NCBI GenBank assembly: GCA_023957975.1
Contig: JAMLGM010000002.1
Location: 403,009-467,008 of the forward strand
Direction of reading: 5' to 3'
Source: Microthrixaceae bacterium
GTDB taxonomy: Bacteria; Actinomycetota; Acidimicrobiia; Acidimicrobiales; Microtrichaceae
DNA length: 64,000 nucleotides
Part shown: positions 17,954 to 27,290 of the stretch, in pieces
How positions within the stretch are numbered: the first letter of the stretch is position 1
Layout of the letters: each line of letters starts with the position of its first letter
Notes under the pieces: generated by a model
Database searches by the model: none
What the model saw: only the letters and a program-made list of their open reading frames with translations
What the model was told of the DNA's origin: nothing
Position numbers and translations under genes: made by a program

Positions 17954-20132
17954 CGCCACCCAGACGGCGGGCGGATCGGACTGGGTCGACTTGTTGCTGC
18001 CGAACGCGGTGGTAGCGATTCGAGGCCTACCAGCCATGGTTTCCGACGCGCTCGGCGATCTTGCCTCGGCACGGTGGCGGCCAGGCCCCGATGCCGCAGT
18101 GGCGGAGATGCGTGCCACCAAGGTCGACGACGGCTGGCGTCTGTACCCCGACGGGGACGATGACGTATGGATCGGGGCGGACACCGAAGCGGATCTGCTC
18201 GACGTCGTCGTCGGCCGACTCAACCGACTCGCGTTCCATCTCGACCCGCGACGCTTGCACCTGCACGCCGCGGCCGTTGAAATCGACGGCGCAGGCGTGA
18301 TCCTTGCGGGGGCCTCGGGGAGCGGGAAGTCGACGGTCACCGTTGAGTTGCTTCGACGCGGCGCCGCCTACCTCACCGATGAATGCCTGACGGTGACGCC
18401 CGGAACCCGCACGGTGACCGCCTACCCCAAGCCGCTGACGCTCAAGGCAGGGTCGCTCGAATACTTCGGCCGCGCTCTCGAAGATGTTCTGGCCCGACTG
18501 CTGTCGGCACCTAACGGCCGGGCACACCTGCGGGCAAGTCGCTTGGGGGCGACGGTCGTGCCACACACCACGGTCGGGGCGATCGTCTTGTTGCGCTACT
18601 GCGAAGATGAAACTCCCGACTTCCGGTCGTTGTCCCCGGCGGAGGCGTGCGTGGCGCTGTTGGGCGATTCGCTTGACGGGATCCGGATGGGGCCGTCCGC
18701 CCTGGACGTTCTGGCACCGATCGCCGCTGGAGCGGCGACCTGGGAACTCGTCTTCAACGACGCGGCTGAGGCCGCTGAACTCATTGCGGACATCCGTCCG
18801 CCGCTGCGGCGCGAGCTCGTAGTGCCGCACCGGCTCCGGGCATCGAGCAGGCCTGCCGCCAGCGGCGACGCCACGGGGCCCGGCTCTCCGTACCACTCGG
18901 ACGACGAGTCCGTACGGGCTGTGCGCTTCGAGGCGAGTGCCGCGCTGCACGACGGGCAAAGCCGCGTACTCGCCGTGGTCGACGCGGCACAGATCGACGC
19001 GATCGAACGCGGCGACACCGGCGGGCCGGCGATGGCCCGGTTGGCGGAGGTGATCGGCAGGCCCGTGCGAGCAGTCCCACCCACCGACGCCGGCGCTCCG
19101 CTGGCGTTCGGTTTGTCCGGCCGGCCCGTCGGGTCGATCGTCGCTGCCACGCCGATCGCTTCCGCAGACGCCGACGCCGCGGCGACTGGGCGTTGCGCCG
19201 GTGTCCTCGCCGAGCAACTTGTCCGCGGCCGGCACGCCGAGAGCGACGCGGTGAGCGACCAGGTCCACCGCACCCACATGGCGGGTCAGTCGACGTGCCT
19301 GCTGCTCGAACGCGAACTACCGAGGATCGTCGACATCCTCGAGGTGGCTGGAGTTCGACCGGTGCTGTTGAAGGGGCCGGTGAGCGCGCACGATGGCCCG
19401 TTGCCCCCGCACCTGAGGGACTTCGGTGACCTGGACCTGTTGGTGCCGGCGGATCAGATGGACGCAGCGGTTGCGACGCTGCTCGCCGACGGGTTCGAGC
19501 GGTGTTTCCCGCAGGTGTCGGCCGACTTCGACCGACGCTTCGCCAAGAGCGTGACGTTGCGCCGCCGCTTTAGTGGCGACTGGAGGGACCGCGATGCGCC
19601 GACGTTCGAGGTCGACCTCCACCGGACCCTCACGCCGGGACCCTTCGGCGAGATGGTCGCGCTCGCCGAGTTGCACGCCCACGCGGTGCCGGTGCGGGTC
19701 CACGGGCGGTGGTACCGGGCGCTGTGTCCGACGCACCGGTTCCTCCACGCCTGTCTGCACACGGTGCTCGGCAGCGCCGAGCCTCGCCTGCACAGCGTCC
19801 GTGACCTCATCGCCACGGCGCCCCGCACCCCGACCGGGGCAGCCGATGTGGTCGAGACCGCTGCCGACTGGGGCGTGACCGCGGTGGTGCAACGAGCGGC
19901 GAGGATGGCCGAGACGACGTTCCCGGGCGGGTCCACGCCGGAGTTGGTCGACGCGATCGAGTCCGCGCGTCCGGGTCGCCGCGAGCCCCTGTACCTGGCC
20001 GCTTACCACCGGCGACGGTGGTCGTACTCGCTGCCGGCTGCTGTCACGGTCGCGGTGATCCCTCGGTGGCGGGATCGGTGGGACTTCGTTGTGGCCCACC
20101 TGCGGCAGCGACGTTCAGGCGAGGCGCAGTAG
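17922..20132 (+). CDS. HprK-like kinase fused to nucleotidyltransferase domain
   Basis: A 736-residue fusion. The N-terminal part (about 95-300) is an HPr-kinase-like P-loop domain: LHAAAVEIDGAGVILAGASG then SGKSTVTVELL, with AYLTDECLTVTPG after it. The C-terminal part (about 450-720) is an NTP_transf_5-type nucleotidyltransferase with VRPVLLKGPVSAHDG, the metal site FGDLDLLVPADQMD, RRFAKSVTLRRR and FEVDLHRTL. In lasso-peptide clusters, related kinases phosphorylate a C-terminal Ser and related nucleotidyltransferases tailor the product; here the target is unknown. ATG 17922 or GTG 17940 could be the start. It is convergent with, and overlaps by 18 bases, a PqqD-like gene. Confidence 0.8.
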   Translation: MSSAPRVTTTDATQTAGGSDWVDLLLPNAVVAIRGLPAMVSDALGDLASARWRPGPDAAVAEMRATKVDDGWRLYPDGDDDVWIGADTEADLLDVVVGRLNRLAFHLDPRRLHLHAAAVEIDGAGVILAGASGSGKSTVTVELLRRGAAYLTDECLTVTPGTRTVTAYPKPLTLKAGSLEYFGRALEDVLARLLSAPNGRAHLRASRLGATVVPHTTVGAIVLLRYCEDETPDFRSLSPAEACVALLGDSLDGIRMGPSALDVLAPIAAGAATWELVFNDAAEAAELIADIRPPLRRELVVPHRLRASSRPAASGDATGPGSPYHSDDESVRAVRFEASAALHDGQSRVLAVVDAAQIDAIERGDTGGPAMARLAEVIGRPVRAVPPTDAGAPLAFGLSGRPVGSIVAATPIASADADAAATGRCAGVLAEQLVRGRHAESDAVSDQVHRTHMAGQSTCLLLERELPRIVDILEVAGVRPVLLKGPVSAHDGPLPPHLRDFGDLDLLVPADQMDAAVATLLADGFERCFPQVSADFDRRFAKSVTLRRRFSGDWRDRDAPTFEVDLHRTLTPGPFGEMVALAELHAHAVPVRVHGRWYRALCPTHRFLHACLHTVLGSAEPRLHSVRDLIATAPRTPTGAADVVETAADWGVTAVVQRAARMAETTFPGGSTPELVDAIESARPGRREPLYLAAYHRRRWSYSLPAAVTVAVIPRWRDRWDFVVAHLRQRRSGEAQ

Positions 20133-20393
20133 CCCGGCATCGAGCAGTTCGTCGATCGCTGCGGCGATCTCGATGGGCGCCTGCCCGCTGACCTCTGCGA
20201 GCAGCTCGGTGAGTTCCTCGCGGTCCGTCGGCCGAGCGCACACCGCGAGCAGGCGCTCGCGCATCGAGTCGAGCGTGACGGGTCGGCCGTCTCCGACGAG
20301 AGCGATGGTCCCACCTGCGATCGGCCGAGCGACGACGGAGTCGCCCTGAGCGAGAACGGTCACGCCGTCAGAGTGGGATCGCGCTGAGGTCAT
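20115..20393 (-). CDS. PqqD-like winged-helix protein
   Basis: A 92-residue protein from ATG 20393. It shows the PqqD/RiPP-recognition outline: an N-terminal beta region (VTVLAQGDSVVARPIAGGTI), then helical segments RERLLAVCARPTDREELTEL and EIAAAIDELLDAGLLRL. Proteins of this fold bind leader peptides for modifying enzymes. It overlaps the 3' end of the upstream gene by 26 bases, so it is the last gene of the five-gene operon starting at 25380. Confidence 0.65.
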   Translation of the reverse strand: MTSARSHSDGVTVLAQGDSVVARPIAGGTIALVGDGRPVTLDSMRERLLAVCARPTDREELTELLAEVSGQAPIEIAAAIDELLDAGLLRLA

Positions 20394-21735
20394 GGACGAC
20401 AAATCGAGGGGCCTGCTCGACAAAGTCCCCGATGCGGTCGAGGGCGACTTGGCGGTGTTCTGGATCAACCGGGACGAGGGGGGTCAGGAGGATCACCAAC
20501 TCCGCGTCGGGGACACCATTCGGCAGGATAAGGGTGGTGTCCGCCACGATCGGAGTCCCCAGCCCTGACAGCGTCGGGACGGCGACGTGACCGCGAGCGT
20601 CGATCCACGCGGAGGTAAAGATCAGTGTCCACCCCTGCTTGCGTAGAATCTGATGCAAGCTGGCCTCGTCGGCGCGCGACGTCGGAATCAGGATGGTCTG
20701 GTCGCCTCGCGTCGCAACCGCCAGCGGAACGGCCAGTGGTCCGGCTGGCTCGAAACCGCTCATCAACGCGTCATGTTCGCCGAGAAGGTGGTCCACCAGG
20801 TCAACGGTTTCGAGCGGGGACCGGGGGCGCCCTCGCCGCTGGGCATTGCCGTCATACACCCGCACCGGCCCTGTGCCCTCGAAGGCCGTTGTGGTGAACA
20901 CGCACACGGGGCCGCGTTCGTCGACCACAACGCGGTCGCCGAAGCGCTCCTCTAGAAGGACTCGGACATGGGCGTCCTGGCACCGAACCGAGAGCACGTG
21001 ACCACCGGGGCTCTGGATGTTGGTCAGGGGGATGTCGTCGCCGGCGCGGAGGCGGGCACCGACGCACGTGTCGGGTCCGGCGAGTTCGGCAGGTGAACGA
21101 TCACCCGCCATGATCTGAGCGAGCTGTCTTGCACCGGCGGGCGAGCTGCTGTCGATCGTGATCGTGGTGGAGATGGTCTTCTCCCCGTTTGGGGTCTCCT
21201 CGATCGTGACGACCTTGCCGTCGTGGTCGACGCTCTTGGTGACCTTTCGTCCGTCTTCGAGTTGATAAGCGGTGCCACGGCGCTCAAGTTCAGCGAGCGT
21301 CTGGAAACCGCCATCTCGCATGTCGGAAGGCATCGGATTATCGGTTTCCTCGCTGCGCTCCGGTTCCGGGGGGAGTTGCACCGGAGAGCGGTCGCAGGCA
21401 CCGAGAGCCGTGAGGAACGTCGTCGCGAGCGCGACATGTCGCTTCGCCTCATCGAGGGTGACACGGGCCGCTTCGGCGAAGTCCTCGGCGAGCACCAGCA
21501 ACGACGTCTGGCCGTCGAAGTGCTCGACAATCGCCGAGGGAACCCCCGGCACAGCGAGGATCTCATCAGCGGTCCACACGAGCAGTCCCTCACGCATCCG
21601 GCGACGAGCGATCTCTGGTAGCCAACCTGGGGTTGCGGTCCAGAACGCTTCGTCACCGACGCCGGTTGATTCGGGGAGATCATCGGTGTCAAGGTGCCGA
21701 AGCAAGTGCTGAGGCCGATTCGAAGTCTCGCTCAT
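20368..21735 (-). CDS. PqqD-like domain fused to P-loop-less HprK-like domain
   Basis: 455 residues. Residues about 50-110 (TADEILAVPGVPSAIVEHFD and the helices after it) look like a winged-helix/PqqD-like domain. The C-terminal third parallels the kinase domain of the 17922-20132 gene: PLAVATRGDQTILIPTSRAD lies where that protein has AAAVEIDGAGVILAGASGSG, followed by LIFTSAWIDARGHVAVPTLS. The GxSGSGKST P-loop is replaced by PTSRADEAS, so ATP binding in the usual way is unlikely. I infer a non-catalytic binding partner. It is the fourth gene of the operon, 66 bases after the exported protein gene. Confidence 0.55.
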   Translation of the reverse strand: MSETSNRPQHLLRHLDTDDLPESTGVGDEAFWTATPGWLPEIARRRMREGLLVWTADEILAVPGVPSAIVEHFDGQTSLLVLAEDFAEAARVTLDEAKRHVALATTFLTALGACDRSPVQLPPEPERSEETDNPMPSDMRDGGFQTLAELERRGTAYQLEDGRKVTKSVDHDGKVVTIEETPNGEKTISTTITIDSSSPAGARQLAQIMAGDRSPAELAGPDTCVGARLRAGDDIPLTNIQSPGGHVLSVRCQDAHVRVLLEERFGDRVVVDERGPVCVFTTTAFEGTGPVRVYDGNAQRRGRPRSPLETVDLVDHLLGEHDALMSGFEPAGPLAVPLAVATRGDQTILIPTSRADEASLHQILRKQGWTLIFTSAWIDARGHVAVPTLSGLGTPIVADTTLILPNGVPDAELVILLTPLVPVDPEHRQVALDRIGDFVEQAPRFVVHDLSAIPL

Positions 21736-21801
21736 CCGATGGTATGTGACGCGAATGCTTTGGGAAGTCGTACCTGCTTCGCCAAGGCGACGCTGGTGAT
21801 G

Positions 21802-22608
21802 TTAGGCATTACAGGAACAGGTGAAGTTGATGACAATTGTCGATGTGCTGAGTTCAGTACCGTTGCCGTTGTTGTTGTAGCTGTAGGAGTTGTTCTCGAA
21901 GGACGAGCAGGCAATTATCCATCGAGTGTTCCATGCGTTGGTGGAGTTGAAGCTGGATGTCCGCGTCCAGCTCGCTGGGTCGTTCGTGTTGTTCACGTTC
22001 AGGCCGTTGTTGCCGTTGTCATTACCCACGTCTCTAAAGTGCGCCCCCGCGCCGCTCTTACAAGTCAGCGACATCGTGGCACTGCATGAATTGAACGGGC
22101 TGGCAACGGTATTGATCTTCATGTGACTACGGGAATCGTTGGTCCAGTTTTTCGCGATCCCAGACGACCCAATTTGCTTGGTTGAACCTGCAATTGCGTA
22201 GCGAAGCTGCGACCCAGCGAGGTTCAACGCGATCCCGTTGGTCGCACCGTTGGCATCGCCGCTGGCCCAGTTCCCGGTGTTCCCACAGTTCCATGCACCG
22301 CCACACCCGCTTCCGTTGAAGGTGGGAGTTCCACCGAAGCAAAGCGCGAAGTAGCGACTGCCCCAACAAGGAGTCCGTTTCGCTGAGTTGCCATTTACTG
22401 TGACGCTCGTACCGGCGGCCCCGATAGTGCAGGCGGTTGCTGCGGCGGCGTAGTCGGGGGCGACACTCAACCCGTCGATCCGTGGTGCCATGAAGGCCGC
22501 GCCGGCTGCCGCTCCACCAAGTGCTGCTCGCATCGCCGTGCGCCGGTCGAGGCGAGCGCGATCCTCGTCGATCGACGTTGCTTGTGCAACGTCCATCTGC
22601 TCGTTCAT
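21802..22608 (-). CDS. Exported Asn/Gly/Ser/Cys-rich protein, candidate substrate
   Basis: 268 residues with an N-terminal twin-arginine-like signal: LDRRTAMRAALGGAAAGAAF followed by MAPRIDG and Ala-rich sequence. The mature part is very rich in Asn, Gly, Ser, Thr and Trp and holds about eleven Cys (for example FNGSGCGGAWNCGNTGNW and a final FTCSCNA), so disulfides are likely after export. I recognise no family. It has a strong ribosome site (GAGGAGG before ATG 22608) and lies directly after the JmjC/cupin gene in the same operon, which makes it the best candidate for the protein modified by this gene set. Its base composition is more AT-rich than its neighbours. Confidence 0.7.
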   Translation of the reverse strand: MNEQMDVAQATSIDEDRARLDRRTAMRAALGGAAAGAAFMAPRIDGLSVAPDYAAAATACTIGAAGTSVTVNGNSAKRTPCWGSRYFALCFGGTPTFNGSGCGGAWNCGNTGNWASGDANGATNGIALNLAGSQLRYAIAGSTKQIGSSGIAKNWTNDSRSHMKINTVASPFNSCSATMSLTCKSGAGAHFRDVGNDNGNNGLNVNNTNDPASWTRTSSFNSTNAWNTRWIIACSSFENNSYSYNNNGNGTELSTSTIVINFTCSCNA

Positions 22609-22681
22609 TCCGGCCTCCTCTCAGCCGCATTCCCCAGAACGCCGCGCCAGACAAACAGTCTATACATCATACATGAACAAC

Positions 22682-24016
22682 TCACATCATCAACCCGAGC
22701 AAACCGGCGTCGACAAGGCCGGCAACCATGTCTGGGGCGACGTCGCTGGTTTGGTGGTTGCCGCCGTCGAAAAGCGCGGCGATCTGAGGAACCAGCGTGC
22801 GAGGCACGGCCAGCATCGTGTTGGCCATACCGATCAACGCCTCGTCGCCAGCAGTGCCTGCCACAACCCAGCCGCCAGGACACGCTGATCGCACCATCGT
22901 GGCACGCCCTGCGAACGCCAGGCTGGCGTTCGCAGGTTGCACCAGCCGGGTGGGCATGCCGAGGCGGACAACCGCCAACGCCGATCTCACAGCCGAACTG
23001 AGTTGATCAGCGTCTAGCACATCCAGGTGGGCCAGTGACACCCTCGTTGCGGGTTGCATCGCAGTGCCAACCCCTGGTCGCATCACCCGACCGGTGGTCG
23101 CCGCCTCAGAGAGCACGCCATTCAGAATCCGCATCCCGTTGATGCGGGGGATCGTGATCGTGTAGTGGTAGCTCAGCTCGTCGATGCCGCGCACGAGGTG
23201 ACCCCAGCCGCGGGGGATGTACATCACGTCGCCGGGATGCAGGCGCCCCTCCCAGACCGTGCGGCCGGAGGTGGCGTCGCCGTGGCTCGACTTGAGCGGC
23301 GAGAGCGCCGGCGGTGCCTCCACCACCCAGTCCTTGCGTCCGAGCAACTGGACGATCACCACCTCCTGGTCGTCCCAGTGCGCCCCGAACGACGTGTGGC
23401 TGCGCGTCGACAGGTAGCCGTTGATGTTCACGGCGCACCCGAAGAGCCGTTCGAACATCTCCGCCAGGAGCATCGACGGACCGTTGCGGAGCTCGACTCC
23501 GTCGAGCACCATCGTGTAGCCCTCGTCTAAGGCCGCTGCCAGAGCAGCAGGGCGCAACCGGACATGTCCACCCGGGTAGGGGTGTGGGTGGGTTGTCGCG
23601 ATGTCGCCGAGATCGCGGGCTTGTTTGTCGCGCATGAAGCGGATCTGGCCCGGCGGCTCGAAGTTAAGGCGTTGGAACATCTCCTCCACCAGCCGCTCAG
23701 GCCCGATGGAGTCGAGCAACTCCGGAGCGCTGCGACCCACCACCAGCGTCGTGGCGTCTGTCGCCTGGGCGAAGCGCCCGAGCGGAAGGTCCGGGAACAG
23801 TTTCGAGAGATACTCGTCGGCGACGTCGATTGAGCGCTCGTTGGCCGCGGCGAGCGGCGCCTCCAACGGGTCATCAGGGTCAGGAAGCCGCAGCGTGCGT
23901 CCCTTCATCTCGGAGGGATCGACGAGGCGCACGACCCCGCCGGCGAGGTAACCGGGAGCGCGTGCCGAAAGATCGGTTTCGGTGGTTCCTGTGGGGACGT
24001 CCTGTCGTGTGCTCAT
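22682..24016 (-). CDS. JmjC/cupin-type 2OG-Fe(II) oxygenase (ROX-like)
   Basis: A 444-residue protein. The core of the JmjC/Cupin_4 fold is clear: SFGAHWDDQEVVIVQLLGRK with the HxD iron site, and PGDVMYIPRGWGHLVRGID with the distal His. The C-terminal 120 residues look like the winged-helix dimer region of bacterial RoxA/YcfD enzymes, which hydroxylate Arg or His of ribosomal proteins; the target here is unknown. The start is ATG 24016, sharing ATGA with the stop of the preceding gene, so translation is coupled. The next gene encodes the exported Asn-rich protein. Confidence 0.85.
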   Translation of the reverse strand: MSTRQDVPTGTTETDLSARAPGYLAGGVVRLVDPSEMKGRTLRLPDPDDPLEAPLAAANERSIDVADEYLSKLFPDLPLGRFAQATDATTLVVGRSAPELLDSIGPERLVEEMFQRLNFEPPGQIRFMRDKQARDLGDIATTHPHPYPGGHVRLRPAALAAALDEGYTMVLDGVELRNGPSMLLAEMFERLFGCAVNINGYLSTRSHTSFGAHWDDQEVVIVQLLGRKDWVVEAPPALSPLKSSHGDATSGRTVWEGRLHPGDVMYIPRGWGHLVRGIDELSYHYTITIPRINGMRILNGVLSEAATTGRVMRPGVGTAMQPATRVSLAHLDVLDADQLSSAVRSALAVVRLGMPTRLVQPANASLAFAGRATMVRSACPGGWVVAGTAGDEALIGMANTMLAVPRTLVPQIAALFDGGNHQTSDVAPDMVAGLVDAGLLGLMM

Positions 24017-25380
24017 CGGAGCGGTTCCAAGAGTTCGGCGTGCACCAGTTCGATCAACGTCTTTCGCGCGTCGACGTCGTCGAGCCCCGTCGACGCTATG
24101 CGACCCAGCACCTCGGCTACCTCGAGTGGCCGCCCGTCGAGAAGCGGGGCCATCACCTCGGCGACTCCCTCGGGGAAGGTGAAGACCCCTCCTCCCACCA
24201 CCAGATGCTGAGCGTCGTCGACCTGGGTCACCATGACTCCGGCGTGGGCGGGGGATCGCACGTCGCCGTGTGGTTCGGCCCGGAAGGCCAGCGAGGTCAG
24301 CAGCCCGACATCCCGGCTGGTACGTGGAGGAAGGCCCGCTCGGGCGAACGCCGCGGCATGGTCCAACGCCTTGGGACCGAGGGCGGCCTCGACCTCGGCG
24401 CGGAACTTGGACAAGTCGTCGTAAAGGGTCCCTCCGTAGGACTCGATGGGTCGTTGGAAGCTCGTCGGCAGATCGGCACGCAACAACGGGTGGAAGCGGG
24501 CCGTGGCCTGAGCCGCCAGCACGTCGACCCACGGGTCGGCCATCGGCAATTCGACCCGCACCAGCAGGACACAACCTCCGTCGGCAGCGCTGAACGCGAC
24601 GCTCTGGCCAGCAAGAGCTACGACCGCTCGACCCGGTGGCACGGTAGCCTGCTCGCCAGAGACGCCACCATCAGCTGGGGCTGAGACATCCTCACCGGCC
24701 GAGGCCGGGACTCGACGCCGAGCGACGACCGCACCGTCGACGGGTGTGATCAATACGTCGACGAGCCGTTCCGCGGGCTCCTCGTGGATCGCCGGGCCGG
24801 TGACGACGATCACACTCGCCGAACACGGCCTCCCGCCGACCGTCTCCAGGTCTGCAACCAGGCCATAGAGCGCTGCCACATGCCACTCGATACCGTGGAT
24901 CGCCACTGCGGCTCCGTGTTGGGCCTTTACTCCCACTGCCCCGAGGTTGGGGCGGTGGATCCCATAACTGGTCGCGAAAGCGAGATGGTCGTCGACACCC
25001 TCCTCTGCGGCGGACAGCCCAAACGCGATCCGGCCCGGATGCAGGTTGTCGTGATGGGCGATCGTGGTCATGGCATCCCAGAGCTCGTCTGCTGTGACCT
25101 GAAGACTCACGTCGAACACATCGGCGGAACCGGAGGCGCCGTCCTCGTCGGGGCGAAGGACCTGGCCGGGAAGGTGCCGGTTGATCCGGTCCAGCGCGTC
25201 GGCCAAGCGGCGGTCGTTCGCCTGCCCGAGCAAACCCTCCAATCCTTCCGCTGACGGATCCGGCAGCGAGATCAGGTGCCGATCGGTCAGCGGGGCGACC
25301 GATATCAACTGTGCGTCGATGGTCGGAACTTCCCGCTCCCCGGTGGGAACCTCGGTGTTCCCCGCAGGTTCGTTCGTCAA
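24013..25380 (-). CDS. Degenerate JmjC/cupin paralogue with winged-helix tail
   Basis: 455 residues, first gene of the operon. It follows the layout of the active cupin downstream: HPGRIAFGLSAAEEGVDDH near the centre, AVAIHGIEWHVAALYGLVAD in place of MVLDGVELRNGPSMLLAEMF, then VVTGPAIHEEPAERLVDVLI where the active protein has AHWDD. The second metal-His region, VPPGRAVVALAGQSVAFSAA, has no His. The C-terminal 70 residues (HLVVGGGVFTFPEGVAEVMA) form a likely winged helix. I infer a non-catalytic partner, perhaps forming a heterodimer with the active enzyme. The homology is by eye. Confidence 0.55.
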   Translation of the reverse strand: MTNEPAGNTEVPTGEREVPTIDAQLISVAPLTDRHLISLPDPSAEGLEGLLGQANDRRLADALDRINRHLPGQVLRPDEDGASGSADVFDVSLQVTADELWDAMTTIAHHDNLHPGRIAFGLSAAEEGVDDHLAFATSYGIHRPNLGAVGVKAQHGAAVAIHGIEWHVAALYGLVADLETVGGRPCSASVIVVTGPAIHEEPAERLVDVLITPVDGAVVARRRVPASAGEDVSAPADGGVSGEQATVPPGRAVVALAGQSVAFSAADGGCVLLVRVELPMADPWVDVLAAQATARFHPLLRADLPTSFQRPIESYGGTLYDDLSKFRAEVEAALGPKALDHAAAFARAGLPPRTSRDVGLLTSLAFRAEPHGDVRSPAHAGVMVTQVDDAQHLVVGGGVFTFPEGVAEVMAPLLDGRPLEVAEVLGRIASTGLDDVDARKTLIELVHAELLEPLR

Positions 25381-25498
25381 TCCAACTCCTCGCCAGGTAC
25401 AGCCCGCATTGGACTCTCATGATACAAGGCACTTACGAATCAACAACCTTGGTCGCAACCACCCGAGCCATCGTGGAGAACCTTGTGAGCCGTAGATG

Positions 25499-25693
25499 TC
25501 AGAACAAGTGAATGAGCAGCTGGGTCAACGCTCCCATCGCCAAAGCACCCCCGGCGAAGGCAACGACAAGGACCACCAGGACTCTCACGAACTTGATCAC
25601 ACGGTCCACGGCACAGATCGTACGCTCCACAATTGCCACGAAGCCCATGCGGCCCCGGTGAATCCTCAGTACGCGACGTCGCCACCACCTCAC
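25499..25693 (-). CDS. Possible small membrane protein
   Basis: A 64-residue reading frame from GTG 25693. It begins with a basic stretch (RWWRRRVLRIHRGRMGF) and ends in one strong hydrophobic helix (VRVLVVLVVAFAGGALAMGA). No ribosome site of note was seen. It overlaps the region just after the nucleotidyltransferase remnant in another frame, so it could be a chance ORF in decaying DNA. Confidence 0.25.
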   Translation of the reverse strand: MRWWRRRVLRIHRGRMGFVAIVERTICAVDRVIKFVRVLVVLVVAFAGGALAMGALTQLLIHLF

Positions 25694-25700
25694 TGCGAAT

Positions 25701-25859
25701 GCCCCACCCGTACTCGCTCTTAAGTCTCAGGTCCGTTAGTTCACCCCACGTGTCGATCGTGGCTCGTCCGAATGAGGTGCCTTCTTTGAAGTTACGTTCG
25801 TCGAGGTCGAATTCTCGCTGTGGAATCGTCGGCGATGCCTGCTGCACCCCCTCGGCCCA
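25701..25859 (-). pseudogene. C-terminal remnant of NTP_transf_5 protein
   Basis: Translation gives ASPTIPQREFDLDERNFKEG, TSFGRATIDTWGELTDLRLK and SEYGWG. This matches the C-terminus of the intact nucleotidyltransferase at 28352-29440 (TTPTIPQREFELVERHRNEG, SSFGRAKVDMWRELPSLRLK, SAYAWG) at about two residues in three. The catalytic N-terminal part is absent, so only the last 50 residues of a former paralogue remain. Confidence 0.75.
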
Positions 25860-25979
25860 TCCTCCGCGAGGATGACGACCGAAAGTGGAGGCCTGCACCA
25901 GCGCAGGTGATGCGTAGTTCGGCGGTGGTCGCGTGGGTTGGCTGAGACCCGGCTCGCAACCTCGACGGGGTCGTCGATG

Positions 25980-27179
25980 TCAAATGCGCCCGGCGAGACG
26001 TTCGATCAGTTCGAGGTGCGCCCGACCCATGGTCTCGAGCGAGAAGCGTGAACGCGCCTGCGCTGCACGGGCGTCGCGCCGCGTCATCAAGTCCGAAACG
26101 TCGCTGGACGTCTCCAACTCGGCTGCGAGCGCCTCGACGAGTCCGTCGACATCGCCGGGCGCGACGACTCGTCCCTCGAGCGGCGTGTTGACAAGGTCCG
26201 GCACACCTCCAACGGCTGTGGCAACGACCGGCGTGCCGGCCAGCAGCGCTTCCATCACGCTGAACGGGGCACCCTCGGTGTCGGATGGGTGGAGGAACGC
26301 GTCAGCGCCGAGCAGGTAGCCGCCTGGCGCTGTGATGTGTCCGACGAATCGAACCGTCTCATCGAAGCCGCGCCGCGACACCTCCGCCTGAAGTGTTGCC
26401 AGCTCGGGTCCATCGCCCACGACGATGAATCGCGGTGGACGCTTGGAGGCGGCCTCGGCCTGTGACCGAAGCCGGTCGGCGACCTCAATGAACAGGTCGT
26501 AGCGTTTGTTCTGTACGAGCCGGCCAAGTCCGACGACGACTTGTTCGTCGGCCGCGAATCCGAACGAATCGCGCAGCAACTCGCGGAACTCCTGGGTTTC
26601 GTCGGTCGGTTCGTCGTCGGTGCCTGCAGGCAGCGTGATGGAGGTGCCTGCCGGTACGCCGATGGTTTGGTCGAGCGGTGTCCGTAGACGTTCGGTGTTT
26701 GCGACAAGGACCGCCTTGCCTCGGTTTGCGAGTTGACGGGCGAGGAGCCGATCGTGGGTTGGGATCAGATCCTTTGACGGAAAGCCGTGCACCGTGACGA
26801 TCACCGGGCAACCAGGGCCTCGTACGCCGAGCAGCCACAGCGACCCGGCCGGCACCTCGACGACATCGGGCGAGATCGACCGCAGGGTGGCGGCCATCCG
26901 GCGCACAGCGTCGATCCGGGTGCGCGTCGTTTCTCGCAGAACCGGGACTTCGTGGATGGTGCAGCGGAGTCCGTACTCCTCGACGGTCTGTTGGGCGAGA
27001 TGGCTCGAATGCCGCACGATCACGTGGATGTCGAGACGTTCCGGCGGAGCAACCAACTCCAGGCCGCGAACGAGTTCGCGTGACCAGCGGACCATGCCGC
27101 CCGCATGCCACAGTGTCGGCGACAGGACCGCGACGGTGATCGGCTTGGGTGCTACCGCGCTGTCAGCGGCGCCGGTCAT
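25980..27179 (-). CDS. Family 4 glycosyltransferase
   Basis: A 399-residue GT-B enzyme. The N-terminal domain has VAVLSPTLWHAGGMVRWSRE and the C-terminal donor domain VVVGLGRLVQNKRYDLFIEV, FIVVGDGPELATLQAEV, VRFVGHITAPGGYLLGADAF and FLHPSDTEGAPFSVMEALLA with the EGxP-x4-EA motif. It probably transfers a sugar from a nucleotide donor to a lipid-linked or surface glycan. It stands alone, away from the polysaccharide locus. In this setting it might also glycosylate a protein or peptide, but nothing in the sequence shows that. Confidence 0.85.
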   Translation of the reverse strand: MTGAADSAVAPKPITVAVLSPTLWHAGGMVRWSRELVRGLELVAPPERLDIHVIVRHSSHLAQQTVEEYGLRCTIHEVPVLRETTRTRIDAVRRMAATLRSISPDVVEVPAGSLWLLGVRGPGCPVIVTVHGFPSKDLIPTHDRLLARQLANRGKAVLVANTERLRTPLDQTIGVPAGTSITLPAGTDDEPTDETQEFRELLRDSFGFAADEQVVVGLGRLVQNKRYDLFIEVADRLRSQAEAASKRPPRFIVVGDGPELATLQAEVSRRGFDETVRFVGHITAPGGYLLGADAFLHPSDTEGAPFSVMEALLAGTPVVATAVGGVPDLVNTPLEGRVVAPGDVDGLVEALAAELETSSDVSDLMTRRDARAAQARSRFSLETMGRAHLELIERLAGRI

Positions 27180-27290
27180 TGCCCACCTGGAATCTGCTCG
27201 TCGTTGGTGCCGCAGTTCATGGGTTTAGATCGTACGTGTCTGCATCGCTCTGCCGGCGAACGGATATGCGATGAACGCGGCGTGTTCGTC

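Larger units (their letters stand above)
25381..25979. other. Gap with gene remnant and little else
   Basis: About 600 bases between the oxygenase operon and a glycosyltransferase. It contains the operon's upstream region, the end of a decayed nucleotidyltransferase gene and one possible small membrane ORF. No tRNA, long repeat or clear terminator was seen. Confidence 0.5.
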
